Assembly (NCBI GenBank): GCA_045534575.1
Contig: JAZSJZ010000008.1
Span: 26,833-90,832 of the forward strand
Direction of reading: 5' to 3'
Length of the DNA: 64,000 bases
From: UBA4636 sp045534575
GTDB taxonomy: Bacteria > Bacillota > Clostridia > Christensenellales > Borkfalkiaceae
Shown here piece by piece: positions 42,148 to 51,021 of the stretch. Made by a program: the position numbers and the translations under genes. Positions within the stretch are counted from its first letter, which is position 1. Every line of letters begins with the position of its first letter. The notes beneath the pieces are model-generated. The model saw only the letters and a list, made by a program, of their open reading frames with translations, had not been told where the DNA came from and ran no database searches.

Positions 42148-43905
42148 ATGAAAAAATTATTTGCTGTTTTTTTGTGCCTTCTTATGGTGTTTGCACTCGT
42201 TGGTTGCGATAAGTATTTAATCACTATCGGCGATTACCAATTCATTATCGGTGGCAATGGCGACGATTCGTCTGACGAAGGCGGTAACAACATCGTAGAT
42301 ATCGGCGGTGGCACAACTAGCAATGGTGGTAACGCTCCAATTAACAGTGGAACGGGCAACAATAACAATGGTGGAAACACTAACAATGGTGGAAACACTA
42401 ACAACGGTGGCAACAATAACAATGGTGGTAACGCCGATAATGGTGGCAATACCAACAATGGCGGTAGCACTGATAATGGTGGCGGAAGCAATCCGTCCGG
42501 CTCGGTTAATAACGCTAACTATGTTTCCCACACAGTTTTATCTGAAGGGGCAAACATAATTTGGAAAGATACGCAAGTTTCTAGCGCCAAGGTTTATTAT
42601 AAGAAATCGGGCTCATCTAGTTATACTCAAATTGATAACGAATTAATTTCAACCCCAACGTCTGGTCAAGGCAGAGCAGATATCGTAGGTATTTCTGCTG
42701 GCACTTACGATTTTAGAGTTGACGTTGGTTCAGCTAATGATGATATTGAGATAACCGGCGTTAAAGTTGGTGCTTACGATAGGTCTGGCTACGCTCACTT
42801 TAACTACACTTCGGGCGTTGGTGCATATAAAGACGACGGAACGCTAAAGTCTGACGCAATCGTAGTTTACGTAAACGAATCTAACAAAAACTCTGTTACG
42901 GGTAACGGCAAAACGGGCTTAGCAAATATTATCAAGAGTGCAACTTCAAAGCCTATCTGCATAAGAATTATCGGCAGAATTTCGGCTGACACGCTAAATA
43001 AGAGTGGTAAATACGAAGGCAAATATACTCAACTTAATGGTCTTACTAATAGCAACAAGTCTGACGATACGTATTATAATATGTTAGACGTATCTGGTTG
43101 CAAGAACATAACCGTTGAAGGTATTGGCTCTAGTGCAGAACTTTTCCAATGGGGCTTTACTTTCAAGAGATGTAACTCAATCGAAGTTAGAAACTTAACT
43201 TTCACCGATTATCCAGAAGATGCTTGCGCATTTGAAGGTCAAGATGGTTCTGAATCTAGCTACGGAAATTATTGGATTCACAACAACCAATTCAACATTG
43301 GTAAGAATAATTACGATATCACTAGCGAACAAGATAAGCACTATGGCGACGGCGCAACTGATATCAAGTATTGCCATAACGTAACTTTCTCTTATAACAA
43401 ATACGTTAAGTGCCAAAAAACAGGTCTTATCGGCGGTAGCGATTCTAACAAGCAATATAACATCACTTCTCACCATAACTGGTATAGTGGTTGCAAGTCA
43501 AGAACTCCGCTTGGCAGAACTGCTAACATGCACTACTATAATAACTTCTTCGATTCAGCGACCGGAACTGTTATGAGTATTCGTTCAACCGGCTTTATGG
43601 TATCTGAAGCAAACTATTATTACAAGTGTTCAAAAGCGTTCGAACTTAAGGGCAACGGCAAGATTAAGTCTTTCAATGATAAATTTGATAGTTCTTCATC
43701 TTCTGGTGCAACCGTAGCGTCTTCAAGAGATCAAAAAGTTTCTAACTCTTGCACTTACGGCACTTCTTTCGATACCGACGCATCTAAGTTCTACTACGAT
43801 AGTTCGGCTAAGAAAACAAAAGTTTCTTACCTTACTGACGCTGCAACTGCTAAAACCGATTGTCAAGCAGCATCTGGCGTTAACAAGGCTAACAAAGGCG
43901 TTTAA
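42148..43905 (+). CDS. secreted pectate lyase (PL1) lipoprotein 1
   Basis: 585 residues. Lipoprotein signal ending FALVGC (C20). A low-complexity Gly/Asn linker (about 45-118) of 4-residue units (GGNT/NNGG). About 120-225: a beta-rich domain. About 230-560: a PL1 beta-helix with TVEGIGSSAELFQWGF, DGATDIKYCHNVTFSYNKY, TGLIGGSDS, SHHNWY and SRTPLGR-x-MHYYNN. It cleaves polygalacturonate by beta-elimination outside the cell. Ribosome site AAAGGGG. The lyase half is a near copy of the gene at 44370. Confidence 0.9.
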   Translation: MKKLFAVFLCLLMVFALVGCDKYLITIGDYQFIIGGNGDDSSDEGGNNIVDIGGGTTSNGGNAPINSGTGNNNNGGNTNNGGNTNNGGNNNNGGNADNGGNTNNGGSTDNGGGSNPSGSVNNANYVSHTVLSEGANIIWKDTQVSSAKVYYKKSGSSSYTQIDNELISTPTSGQGRADIVGISAGTYDFRVDVGSANDDIEITGVKVGAYDRSGYAHFNYTSGVGAYKDDGTLKSDAIVVYVNESNKNSVTGNGKTGLANIIKSATSKPICIRIIGRISADTLNKSGKYEGKYTQLNGLTNSNKSDDTYYNMLDVSGCKNITVEGIGSSAELFQWGFTFKRCNSIEVRNLTFTDYPEDACAFEGQDGSESSYGNYWIHNNQFNIGKNNYDITSEQDKHYGDGATDIKYCHNVTFSYNKYVKCQKTGLIGGSDSNKQYNITSHHNWYSGCKSRTPLGRTANMHYYNNFFDSATGTVMSIRSTGFMVSEANYYYKCSKAFELKGNGKIKSFNDKFDSSSSSGATVASSRDQKVSNSCTYGTSFDTDASKFYYDSSAKKTKVSYLTDAATAKTDCQAASGVNKANKGV

Positions 43906-43921
43906 TTAAATAAAAATTAAG
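42505..43921 (+). repeat. duplicated lyase segment, copy 1
   Basis: About 1.4 kb shared with 45339-46755 at high identity (judged by eye over 90%). It runs through the stop codon and 15 nt beyond. Confidence 0.85.
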
Positions 43922-43942
43922 TTTAACACTTATAACAAACAC

Positions 43943-43989
43943 AAAGAGCAGACAAACGAGACTAAAATCTTGTATGCCTGCTCTTTTTT
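43943..43989 (+). terminator. terminator of pectate lyase 1
   Basis: AAAGAGCAG / CTGCTCTTTTTT with a 26-nt loop. Confidence 0.7.
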
Positions 43990-44010
43990 CTTAGTTATTA
44001 GTTTTAAGGC

Positions 44011-44216
44011 TCGCGAAGTAAACGCTTCAAGCGTCTTTTCGCTCGCCGTTATGAACTTGGTAAAACCAAGCGTTATAATATGATAGCCAATCTCAAACTT
44101 GGGCGTTGCCCAATCATAACAATGCGAAGCATTTTATATCTTATAACTTGCCAGCAAGGGCAATCATAGTTTAGCGTGAATATCACGCTACGGCTTGCCT
44201 TTTTTTCTTGTTTTAT
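44011..44216. repeat. cluster of consecutive short hairpins in a 464-nt gap
   Basis: CGCT-TCA-AGCG (44023), CTTGG-TAAAA-CCAAG (44056), TTGGGC-GTT-GCCCAA (44099), AATGC-GAA-GCATT (44121), TTGCC-AGCAAG-GGCAA (44148) and AGCGTG-AATAT-CACGCT (44173), ending in GGCTTGCC-T8. No coding sense is evident; the minus-strand frame here is translated hairpin DNA. It may be a structured RNA or a dispersed palindromic element. Confidence 0.55.
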
Positions 44217-44282
44217 TATAAAATACTTAAAGAACTGCCAAAAGTTTGTTGTTAAAAAATTCATTTTATTTTTTTAATTTCT

Positions 44283-44311
44283 TTGACTTTTTTAATTATA
44301 TGGAATATAAT
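44283..44311 (+). promoter_or_regulatory. promoter of pectate lyase 2
   Basis: TTGACT, 17-nt spacer, TATAAT. Confidence 0.75.
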
Positions 44312-44369
44312 TAAGTTGTATGTGGCTATTTGGGGTTGCCACGTTCTTAATTAAAAAGGGGATAAAAAA

Positions 44370-46739
44370 ATGAAAAAATTACTTGCTGTTTTTTTGTGTT
44401 TAGCTATTGCTTTTTCGCTTGTCGCTTGCGAAATAGTTAAGCTTCCTGATGATTATTCATCAAGCACAAAAAATTCTTTAAGTGCTAGTCAAGAAGATAA
44501 TTCTTCAAGTAGTTTCTTTGGCTCGTCAATCGAAGACGAGAGCTCAAGTTCTAAAGAAGACGAGAGTTCAAGTTCTTCAAGTTCAAGTTCTTCTTCTAGT
44601 TCGTCAAAGCCAAGTTCTAGTTCAACGAGTTCAAGTTCAACTTCGTCATCAGTTTCGGGTGGCGGTTCGTCAGCGGTGGTTGGCGTTTTTGTGAACTTCT
44701 CTGATTTAGACGCTGAAAAAGGCGATATGCTCGAAGGCGATTTTGGCGGATTTTACGCAACTGAAGGGTGCAAGTGCTCAACCACTTCTAAACAAGCCAA
44801 AAATGGTTCGCACGAGGGTGAAACGTTCACTAAGTCTTGCCAACTCGTAAAAGGCGGAGCTTACGATTCTAAATCACTTCAATTTGTTGTTTATGAAGAA
44901 TCAACTATAAACGTTTACGCTGTTTGCGGTTCTTCTGGCGTATCGCAAGCAAACTTAGTTTTAACTGACGAAAATGGGCACGCGTTGCAAACGGTAAAGC
45001 CTGTAACTGACCTTTACTCTTATTCGTTTGTAATAACTGAGGCGGGCAAATACGCAATCTATGCTGACGGCACTGCTTCGGTTAACGTTTACGGAATTGA
45101 AGTTATTGGTGAAATTTCTTCAGGCGATAATTCTAATTCCTCAAGTTCAACTAGTTCAACTAAGCCAAGTTCAAGTTCAACTAAACCAAGTTCAAGTTCG
45201 TCAAGTTCATCAAAGCCAAGTTCTAGTTCGTCTAAACCAAGTTCTAGTTCGTCAAGTTCATCAAAACCAAGTTCTAGTTCAACAAGTCAAGGTTCGTCTA
45301 GTTCATCATCTGGTGGCGGTAGCAGTTCTAGTGGAACGGTTAACAACGCTAACTACGTTTCTCACACCGTAGTTTCGGAAGGCGCTAGCATCGTTTGGAA
45401 AGATACGCAAGTTTCTAGCGCAAAGGTTTACTATAAAAAATCAGGCTCATCTAGTTATACGCAAATAGATAGTCAACTTATTTCGACTCCATCATCTGGT
45501 CAAGGCAGAGCAGATATCGTAGGTATTTCTGCTGGCACTTACGATTTTAGAGTTGACGTTGGTTCATCTAATGACGATATTGAGATAACCAGCGTTAAAG
45601 TTGGCGCATACGATAGGTCGGGTTACGCTCACTTTGGTTATACTTCAGGTGTTGGTGCGTATAAAGACGATGGAACGCTAAAGTCTGATGCGATTGTTGT
45701 TTATGTAAACGAATCTAACAAAAATTCGGTAACGGGCAACGGCAAAACGGGCTTAGCAAACATTATCAAGAGCGCAACTTCAAAACCTATCTGCATAAGA
45801 ATTATTGGTAGAGTTTCGGCTGATACGCTAAACAGCAGTGGTAAATACGAAGGCAAATATACTCAACTTTCTGGTCTTACCAACAGTAATAAATCTAGCG
45901 ATACCTATTACAATATGTTAGACGTATCTGGTTGCAAGAACATAACCGTTGAAGGTATTGGCTCTAGCGCAGAACTTTTCCAATGGGGCTTTACTTTCAA
46001 GAGATGTAACTCAATCGAAGTTAGAAACTTAACTTTCACCGACTACCCAGAAGATGCTTGCGCGTTTGAAGGTTCTGATGGTTCTGAATCTAGTTACGGA
46101 AATTATTGGGTTCACAACAACCAATTCAATATTGGTAAGAATAATTACGATATCACAAGCGAACAAGATAAGCACTATGGCGACGGCGCGACTGACATTA
46201 AGTATTGCCATAACGTAACTTTCTCTTATAATAAATACGTTAACTGCCAAAAAACCGGTCTTATCGGTGGTGGCGATTCTAACAAGCAATATAACATTAC
46301 TTCTCACCACAACTGGTATAGCGGTTGCAAGTCAAGAACTCCGCTTGGAAGAACTGCTAACATGCACTACTATAACAACTACTTCGATTCAGCATCGGGA
46401 ACTGTTATGAGTATTCGTTCAACAGGCTTTATGGTGTCTGAAGCAAACTATTATTATAAGTGTTCAAAGACGTTCGAACTTAAAGGCGATGGTAAGATTA
46501 AATCTTTCAACGATAAGTTTGACGGTTCTTCATCTTCTGGCGCAACGATAGTTACTTCAAGAGACCAAAAAGTTTCAAACTCTTGCACGTATGGAACTTC
46601 TTTCGATACCGATTCATCTAAGTTCTATTACGATAGTTCGGCTAAGAAAACAAAAGTTTCTTACCTTACTGACGCTTCAACTGCTAAAACCGATTGTCAA
46701 TCGGCATCTGGTGTTTACAAGGCTAACAAAGGCGTTTAA
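44370..46739 (+). CDS. secreted pectate lyase (PL1) lipoprotein 2, with extra N-terminal domain
   Basis: 789 residues. Lipobox FSLVAC (C20); Ser-rich linker (about 30-105); an extra domain of about 145 residues, beta-rich, with pairs of Cys and Ser/Thr (CKCSTTSKQ, FVVYEESTINVYAVCG), possibly carbohydrate-binding; a second Ser/Pro linker (about 255-325); then the same lyase module as the gene at 42148. The two linkers differ in composition (Ser/Pro here, Asn/Gly there), so linkers have diverged while the catalytic part stayed nearly identical. Ribosome site AAAGGGG. Confidence 0.9.
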   Translation: MKKLLAVFLCLAIAFSLVACEIVKLPDDYSSSTKNSLSASQEDNSSSSFFGSSIEDESSSSKEDESSSSSSSSSSSSSSKPSSSSTSSSSTSSSVSGGGSSAVVGVFVNFSDLDAEKGDMLEGDFGGFYATEGCKCSTTSKQAKNGSHEGETFTKSCQLVKGGAYDSKSLQFVVYEESTINVYAVCGSSGVSQANLVLTDENGHALQTVKPVTDLYSYSFVITEAGKYAIYADGTASVNVYGIEVIGEISSGDNSNSSSSTSSTKPSSSSTKPSSSSSSSSKPSSSSSKPSSSSSSSSKPSSSSTSQGSSSSSSGGGSSSSGTVNNANYVSHTVVSEGASIVWKDTQVSSAKVYYKKSGSSSYTQIDSQLISTPSSGQGRADIVGISAGTYDFRVDVGSSNDDIEITSVKVGAYDRSGYAHFGYTSGVGAYKDDGTLKSDAIVVYVNESNKNSVTGNGKTGLANIIKSATSKPICIRIIGRVSADTLNSSGKYEGKYTQLSGLTNSNKSSDTYYNMLDVSGCKNITVEGIGSSAELFQWGFTFKRCNSIEVRNLTFTDYPEDACAFEGSDGSESSYGNYWVHNNQFNIGKNNYDITSEQDKHYGDGATDIKYCHNVTFSYNKYVNCQKTGLIGGGDSNKQYNITSHHNWYSGCKSRTPLGRTANMHYYNNYFDSASGTVMSIRSTGFMVSEANYYYKCSKTFELKGDGKIKSFNDKFDGSSSSGATIVTSRDQKVSNSCTYGTSFDTDSSKFYYDSSAKKTKVSYLTDASTAKTDCQSASGVYKANKGV

Positions 46740-46755
46740 TTAAATAAAAATTAAG
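45339..46755 (+). repeat. duplicated lyase segment, copy 2
   Basis: Counterpart of 42505-43921. Shared 3' end through the sequence TTTAATTAAATAAAAATTAA after the lyase stop. Confidence 0.85.
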
Positions 46756-46778
46756 GCAAGCTAACGCTTGCCTTTTTT
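46753..46778 (+). terminator. terminator of pectate lyase 2
   Basis: GGCAAG-CTAACG-CTTGCC followed by six Ts. Confidence 0.85.
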
Positions 46779-46790
46779 GTGTTAATATAA

Positions 46791-46826
46791 AAAAACCGCC
46801 GATAACGAGGTTATAGGCGGTCTTTT
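46791..46826. terminator. dispersed hairpin (reverse copy), two-sided
   Basis: AAAAAACCGCC, core GATAACGAGGTTATA, GGCGGTCTTTT. It ends the minus-strand ttcA-like gene as well. Confidence 0.8.
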
Positions 46827-46827
46827 G

Positions 46828-47625
46828 TTAATTATTTTCTCTATTTTTTCTATAATTTTCAACGTATTCCTTAGAAAAATAACCTTGAGATATTAGTTTT
46901 TCAATAGCATCGTCAAAAAGGTGGTTTCTATCTGGATTATAAATTGCAGAAAGCGCTCTAGATTTTGCAAACGGAATTTCTTCCTTTATGCTTTTTATGA
47001 GTTTTTTCACGTATTCTCTTTGGGTGTGCTTATCCATTGGGCAAGGGTTAAAGAGGATTGGTTTATTTTTGCAAAAGGCAGAAATATCTTTTTCTTCTAT
47101 GAAAATCATTGGGCGAATAACGGTGATTTTTGTTTTGTCTAAGAAGGTTACTGGCTCAAAAGTTGAAAGCCTTCCTTCATAGAACATCGAAAGAAAAAAC
47201 GTTTCAACCAAATCGTCGGCGTTGTGCCCAAGAGCAAGTTTGTTGCAACCAAGTTTTGTTGCAACGGTGTTTAGTGCGCCACGGCGCATTTTTGAGCATA
47301 AACTGCAAGGATTTTTTTCTTTTCTATCCTCAAACAAAATTTTAGCAATATCAGTTTTTTCAATGTGGAAAGGAACGTTAAGTTCATCTAAATAGTTTTT
47401 GAGCGCAAGTTTTTCTTCTTCCTTATATTCTAGCCCCATATCAATAAGAACGGCAACCATTTCAAAATTCTTTGGGTAAAATCTCTTGAGCGCAGAAAAA
47501 AGCGTAACTAATGTTACGCTATCTTTTCCACCCGATAGCCCGATTGCAATTTTGTCGTTTTCTGTAATCATTTCGTAGGTTTCAATGGCTCTACGAAAAG
47601 GTGATAACAATTGTTGCGTCGTCAT
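46828..47625 (-). CDS. TtcA-like PP-loop tRNA-thiolation protein
   Basis: 265 residues. PP-loop SGGKDS at about 30, then CSLC (C-x-x-C) and LGHNADDLVETFFLSMFYEG; the NPCPMDKHTQRE segment gives the third cysteine. This matches TtcA, which 2-thiolates cytidine 32 of tRNA through a Fe-S cluster; the TilS family lacks these cysteines. Gene assignment between TtcA and related CTU1-like proteins is not decided by sequence alone. Divergent from the gene at 47703. Confidence 0.85.
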   Translation of the reverse strand: MTTQQLLSPFRRAIETYEMITENDKIAIGLSGGKDSVTLVTLFSALKRFYPKNFEMVAVLIDMGLEYKEEEKLALKNYLDELNVPFHIEKTDIAKILFEDRKEKNPCSLCSKMRRGALNTVATKLGCNKLALGHNADDLVETFFLSMFYEGRLSTFEPVTFLDKTKITVIRPMIFIEEKDISAFCKNKPILFNPCPMDKHTQREYVKKLIKSIKEEIPFAKSRALSAIYNPDRNHLFDDAIEKLISQGYFSKEYVENYRKNRENN

Positions 47626-47638
47626 AGTTAAAAAACCT

Positions 47639-47667
47639 TTGCTAAATTATTAATTATATGATATAAT
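47639..47667 (+). promoter_or_regulatory. extended -10 promoter of the 47703 gene
   Basis: TTGCTA, 17-nt spacer, TATAAT with TGA before it (TGATATAAT), as in pfkA. Confidence 0.5.
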
Positions 47668-47702
47668 CATTTAGGAAAAAAATCAAACGTTTGGAGTGAG
47701 TT

Positions 47703-48350
47703 ATGGCTGATATTATTGTCAATTTTTTAAAGACGATAACCGATAATAATGTATTAATAGTAATTTTATCGTCAATGGTTCCGCTTATTGAACTAAAAGG
47801 CGCAATTCCCGTTGGCGTTGCGTTAGGTTTAGAGCCTATTGTTAGCGCACTCTTATCGTATCTTGGCTCAACGCTTATAATAATTCCAATTTTCTTCTTG
47901 CTTATTCCAATTTTTAATCTGTTGAAGAAAATCCCGGGGCTTGGCAGGCTTATTAAAAAACTTGAGGCAGTTTTGAGAGGAAAAGCTGAAGACGTTGCTA
48001 AAAAAACAGACGGCAACACCGAAGAAAAAACGAGAAAAATTCTAAGAATTGCACTTTTAATCTTCGTTTCAATTCCTCTGCCGCTCACCGGCGTTTGGAC
48101 GGGCGCTGCCATTGCAGTATTTTTGGAAATGAGTTTTAAAGATTCAATAATTCCACTAGCACTTGGCAATTTTATTGCAGGCTCTGTAATTTTTATATTA
48201 ACGCTTTTGTTTGAAAAGTGGGTAAATACGATTATAACCGTTATTTTCATAATTGCAATAATCATGCTAATCGTAACCATAATTAAGGTTCTTTTGTCAA
48301 AACCCAAAGAAGAAGAAAAGGAAGAAGTTACAAACGAAAAAGCCGAATAA
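47703..48350 (+). CDS. small multidrug export protein (COG2426 type)
   Basis: 215 residues, about five membrane helices. MVPLIELKGAIPVGVALGLEP and SIPLPLTGVWTGAAIA are the two motifs of this family. Transport function is only predicted for the family. The C-terminal residues NEKAE and the stop codon lie inside a dispersed hairpin copy. ATG has TTGGAGTGAG upstream. Confidence 0.85.
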   Translation: MADIIVNFLKTITDNNVLIVILSSMVPLIELKGAIPVGVALGLEPIVSALLSYLGSTLIIIPIFFLLIPIFNLLKKIPGLGRLIKKLEAVLRGKAEDVAKKTDGNTEEKTRKILRIALLIFVSIPLPLTGVWTGAAIAVFLEMSFKDSIIPLALGNFIAGSVIFILTLLFEKWVNTIITVIFIIAIIMLIVTIIKVLLSKPKEEEKEEVTNEKAE

Positions 48351-48373
48351 TCAACTTATAGCGAGGCTTTTTG
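48337..48373 (+). terminator. dispersed hairpin spanning a stop codon (reverse copy)
   Basis: AAAAAGCC, GAATAATCAACTTATAGCGA, GGCTTTTT; 8-bp arms. The TAA stop at 48348-48350 is within the loop. Confidence 0.75.
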
Positions 48374-48400
48374 TAAAATAAAAGATATATTTAAAACATT

Positions 48401-49687
48401 ATGTTAATAATTAAAGAGATAGAAAAAAATAGCATCGGTGAAGAAATCGGGCTAAAAATAGGTGATAAAATTTTATCGTTCGATGGCAAAGATGCTATTG
48501 ATATCTTTGATTATTTTCATTTTAACTTTAAGAAAGAAAGTTTTGTTTTAACGGTAGAACAAGAGGATGGAGTTTTCTCGTGCGAGATTGAAAAAGACCT
48601 TGACGAAACTTTAGGCTTAACGTTTGAAAGTGATAATTTAGAAATTAAAACTTGCCAAAACAACTGCATTTTTTGTTTCGTTGACCAAATGCCAAAAGGC
48701 TTGCGACCATCGCTTTACGTAAAGGACGATGATTATAGGCAAAGTTATCTTTGCGGAAATTTCGTAACTTTAACCAACGTTAAAGATAGCGAACTTGATA
48801 GAATTTGCGAATATAATTTATCGCCAATCTACGTTTCAGTTCAAGCAACTAGCGGAGAAGTTAGAAAAATGATGCTAAACAACCGCTTTGCTGATAAAAT
48901 TTTGCCTCAGCTACAAAAATTATCAAATGCGGGCATCGAAATTCACACGCAAATTGTTTTGGTTAAAGGCGTTAACGATAACGAAATTTTGCAAAAATCT
49001 TTAGAAGATTTATCTAAAATTAAAGGCGTTTTATCGGTTGCAGTTGTTCCGTGTGGCGTAACTAAGTTTAGAGAAGGGCTTTTTAAAGTTAACGAGTTTT
49101 CAAAAGATGATGCGAAAAAAGTTTTAAAAACTATAAAAGATTTTAACGAAAAATTAGGAAAAACATTAGTTTTCGCTTCCGATGAGTTTTATTTAAAAGC
49201 CGAACTTGAAGTTGAAAATTATTCGCACTACGGCGATTTTTCGCAAATAGAAAACGGAGTTGGTATGATTGCCAAATTTAAACACGATTTTTTAAAAGCG
49301 TGCCGAAAATCGACCTATAGGCGCACTTTTTTAGCGGTAACGGGTGAACTTGCCTATAACTTTATTAAAAAATGCGCTCAAATTTGCCAAGAAAACGTAG
49401 AAGGGCTTAAGATAGAAGTTGAAAAAATTGAGAACGAGTTTTTTGGAAAAGAAGTAACTTGCGCTGGGCTTATCGTCGGGCAAGATATTTTAAAATTTGT
49501 TTTAAACTATAAAAAAGAGTTTGACGCGCTTTTAATCCCACAAAATATGTTAAGGGCGGGAGAAGACGTTTTTCTTGACGGCATGAGCGTTTTAGAGCTT
49601 TCAAAAAAGATAAACAAGCCAATTAGAATTGTTGGCGAGGGCGGAGAGGAATTTTTCCTAGCCGTTACAGGAGAAGAAAATGAGTAA
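48401..49687 (+). CDS. DUF512 protein: PDZ + radical SAM-like Fe-S protein
   Basis: 428 residues. N-terminal PDZ-like domain (about 1-75; EIGLKIGDKILSFDGKDAID), then C-x3-C-x2-C (CQNNCIFCFVDQMPKGLRPSLYVKDDDYR, split as CQNNCIFCFVDQMPKGLRP and SLYVKDDDYR), and the DUF512 domain. Family members are uncharacterised, often next to der as here (8-nt overlap). Residues about 299-311 (KACRKSTYRRTFL) are encoded by a dispersed hairpin at 49295-49333. Ribosome site is weak. Confidence 0.9.
   Translation: MLIIKEIEKNSIGEEIGLKIGDKILSFDGKDAIDIFDYFHFNFKKESFVLTVEQEDGVFSCEIEKDLDETLGLTFESDNLEIKTCQNNCIFCFVDQMPKGLRPSLYVKDDDYRQSYLCGNFVTLTNVKDSELDRICEYNLSPIYVSVQATSGEVRKMMLNNRFADKILPQLQKLSNAGIEIHTQIVLVKGVNDNEILQKSLEDLSKIKGVLSVAVVPCGVTKFREGLFKVNEFSKDDAKKVLKTIKDFNEKLGKTLVFASDEFYLKAELEVENYSHYGDFSQIENGVGMIAKFKHDFLKACRKSTYRRTFLAVTGELAYNFIKKCAQICQENVEGLKIEVEKIENEFFGKEVTCAGLIVGQDILKFVLNYKKEFDALLIPQNMLRAGEDVFLDGMSVLELSKKINKPIRIVGEGGEEFFLAVTGEENE
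49295..49333 (+). repeat. dispersed hairpin inside the DUF512 gene
   Basis: AAAAGCGTGCC, core GAAAATCGACCTATA, GGCGCACTTTTTT, in coding sequence before the VTGELAY segment. Confidence 0.6.
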
Positions 49688-50996
49688 ACCAATCGTTGCG
49701 ATTGTTGGTAGGCCAAACGTTGGCAAATCAACTTTCTTTAATAAAATAACAGGCACGAAAAAAGCAATCGTTGAGAACGTGCCCGGCGTTACGCGTGATA
49801 GAATTTATGGCGACGTGGAGTGGTGTGGTTATAGTTTTACGCTAATCGATACTGGCGGTATTGAACTTAAAAGCGATGATGAAATGTGGCTTCACATTAA
49901 AACGCAAGCAGAAATTGCTATCGACACGGCTGACGTTATCATTTTTATGTGTAGCGCGAAAGACGGCGTAACTTCCGCCGATAGCGACGTTGCCGAAAAG
50001 TTAAGGCGTTCTAAAAAGCCTATCGTTCTTGCTGTTAACAAACTTGATAACTATAAAAGAGAAGAACTTTTTGAGTTTTATTCTTTAGGGCTTGGCGACC
50101 CTATTGGCGTTTCGAGCGAGCAATCAAAAGGCTTTGGCGACGTTTTAGAAGAAGTTTGCAACAATTTTGAAAAGGCTGAAAGTGGCGAAGAAGAGGAAAA
50201 TGTTATCAAAATTGCCGTTGTTGGAAAGCCAAACGCTGGAAAATCAAGCCTAGTAAACAAACTTTTAGGCTATGATAGAACTATTGTTTCGAACATTGCA
50301 GGCACCACTAGAGACGCTATCGATACGCCTTTTGAAATTGACGGGCAAAAATATTTGCTCATCGATACTGCCGGTATTAGAAAGAAAAAAGCCGTTGAAG
50401 AAAACATTGAATATTATTCTGTTATTCGTGCTTTTGGTGCTGTTAGGCGTGCGGATGTTACTATAGTCGTTGTAGATAGTAGCGAAGGTTTAACCGAGCA
50501 AGACGTGAAAATCTGTGGCTATGTGCACGAGCAAGGCAAGCCGTCAGTTATCGTTATGAACAAGTGGGATAAGGTCGAAAAGGACACTCACACTATCGAA
50601 AGTTTTAAGAAAAAACTCGATACTGATCTTGCGTTTATGGATTACTATAAGTCAATTTTTATTTCCGCAAAGACGGGGCTTAGAGTTGAAAAAACGCTGT
50701 CAATCGTAAAAGAATCGCTTGAAAATTCAAAACGAAGAATTACGACTGGCACTTTAAACGACGTTATTGGCGATGCCGTTAGGATGAACGAACCGCCAAC
50801 CAAGCACGGAAGAAGATTAAAACTTTATTATAGCGTTCAAGACGGCGTTCAGCCTCCAACGTTCGTTATTTTCGTTAACAACGAAGAAATCGTGCATTTT
50901 TCTTACAAGCGTTATCTTGAAAACGTTATTAGAAAAACGTTTGATTTTTCGGGCACGCCGATAAGAATATTTTTCAGGGAAAGAAAAGAAGACTAG
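49680..50996 (+). CDS. der: ribosome-assembly GTPase Der (EngA)
   Basis: 438 residues, two tandem G domains and a KH-like C terminus. First G1 GRPNVGKST with NKLD; second GKPNAGKSS with NKWD; both have DTGG/DTAG-type G3. It assists 50S assembly. Overlaps the DUF512 gene by 8 nt and precedes plsY, a conserved order. Confidence 0.96.
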   Translation: MSKPIVAIVGRPNVGKSTFFNKITGTKKAIVENVPGVTRDRIYGDVEWCGYSFTLIDTGGIELKSDDEMWLHIKTQAEIAIDTADVIIFMCSAKDGVTSADSDVAEKLRRSKKPIVLAVNKLDNYKREELFEFYSLGLGDPIGVSSEQSKGFGDVLEEVCNNFEKAESGEEEENVIKIAVVGKPNAGKSSLVNKLLGYDRTIVSNIAGTTRDAIDTPFEIDGQKYLLIDTAGIRKKKAVEENIEYYSVIRAFGAVRRADVTIVVVDSSEGLTEQDVKICGYVHEQGKPSVIVMNKWDKVEKDTHTIESFKKKLDTDLAFMDYYKSIFISAKTGLRVEKTLSIVKESLENSKRRITTGTLNDVIGDAVRMNEPPTKHGRRLKLYYSVQDGVQPPTFVIFVNNEEIVHFSYKRYLENVIRKTFDFSGTPIRIFFRERKED

Positions 50997-51021
50997 TTAT
51001 AGGATTTAGGTGAAAGTTGTT

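Noticed and set aside
42350..42495. CRISPR-like short repeats
   Set aside because: 12-nt units encode the Asn/Gly linker of pectate lyase 1 in frame; no spacers.
44073..44264. Minus-strand reading of 63 residues
   Set aside because: Its sequence is the translation of the hairpin string; no ribosome site or family.
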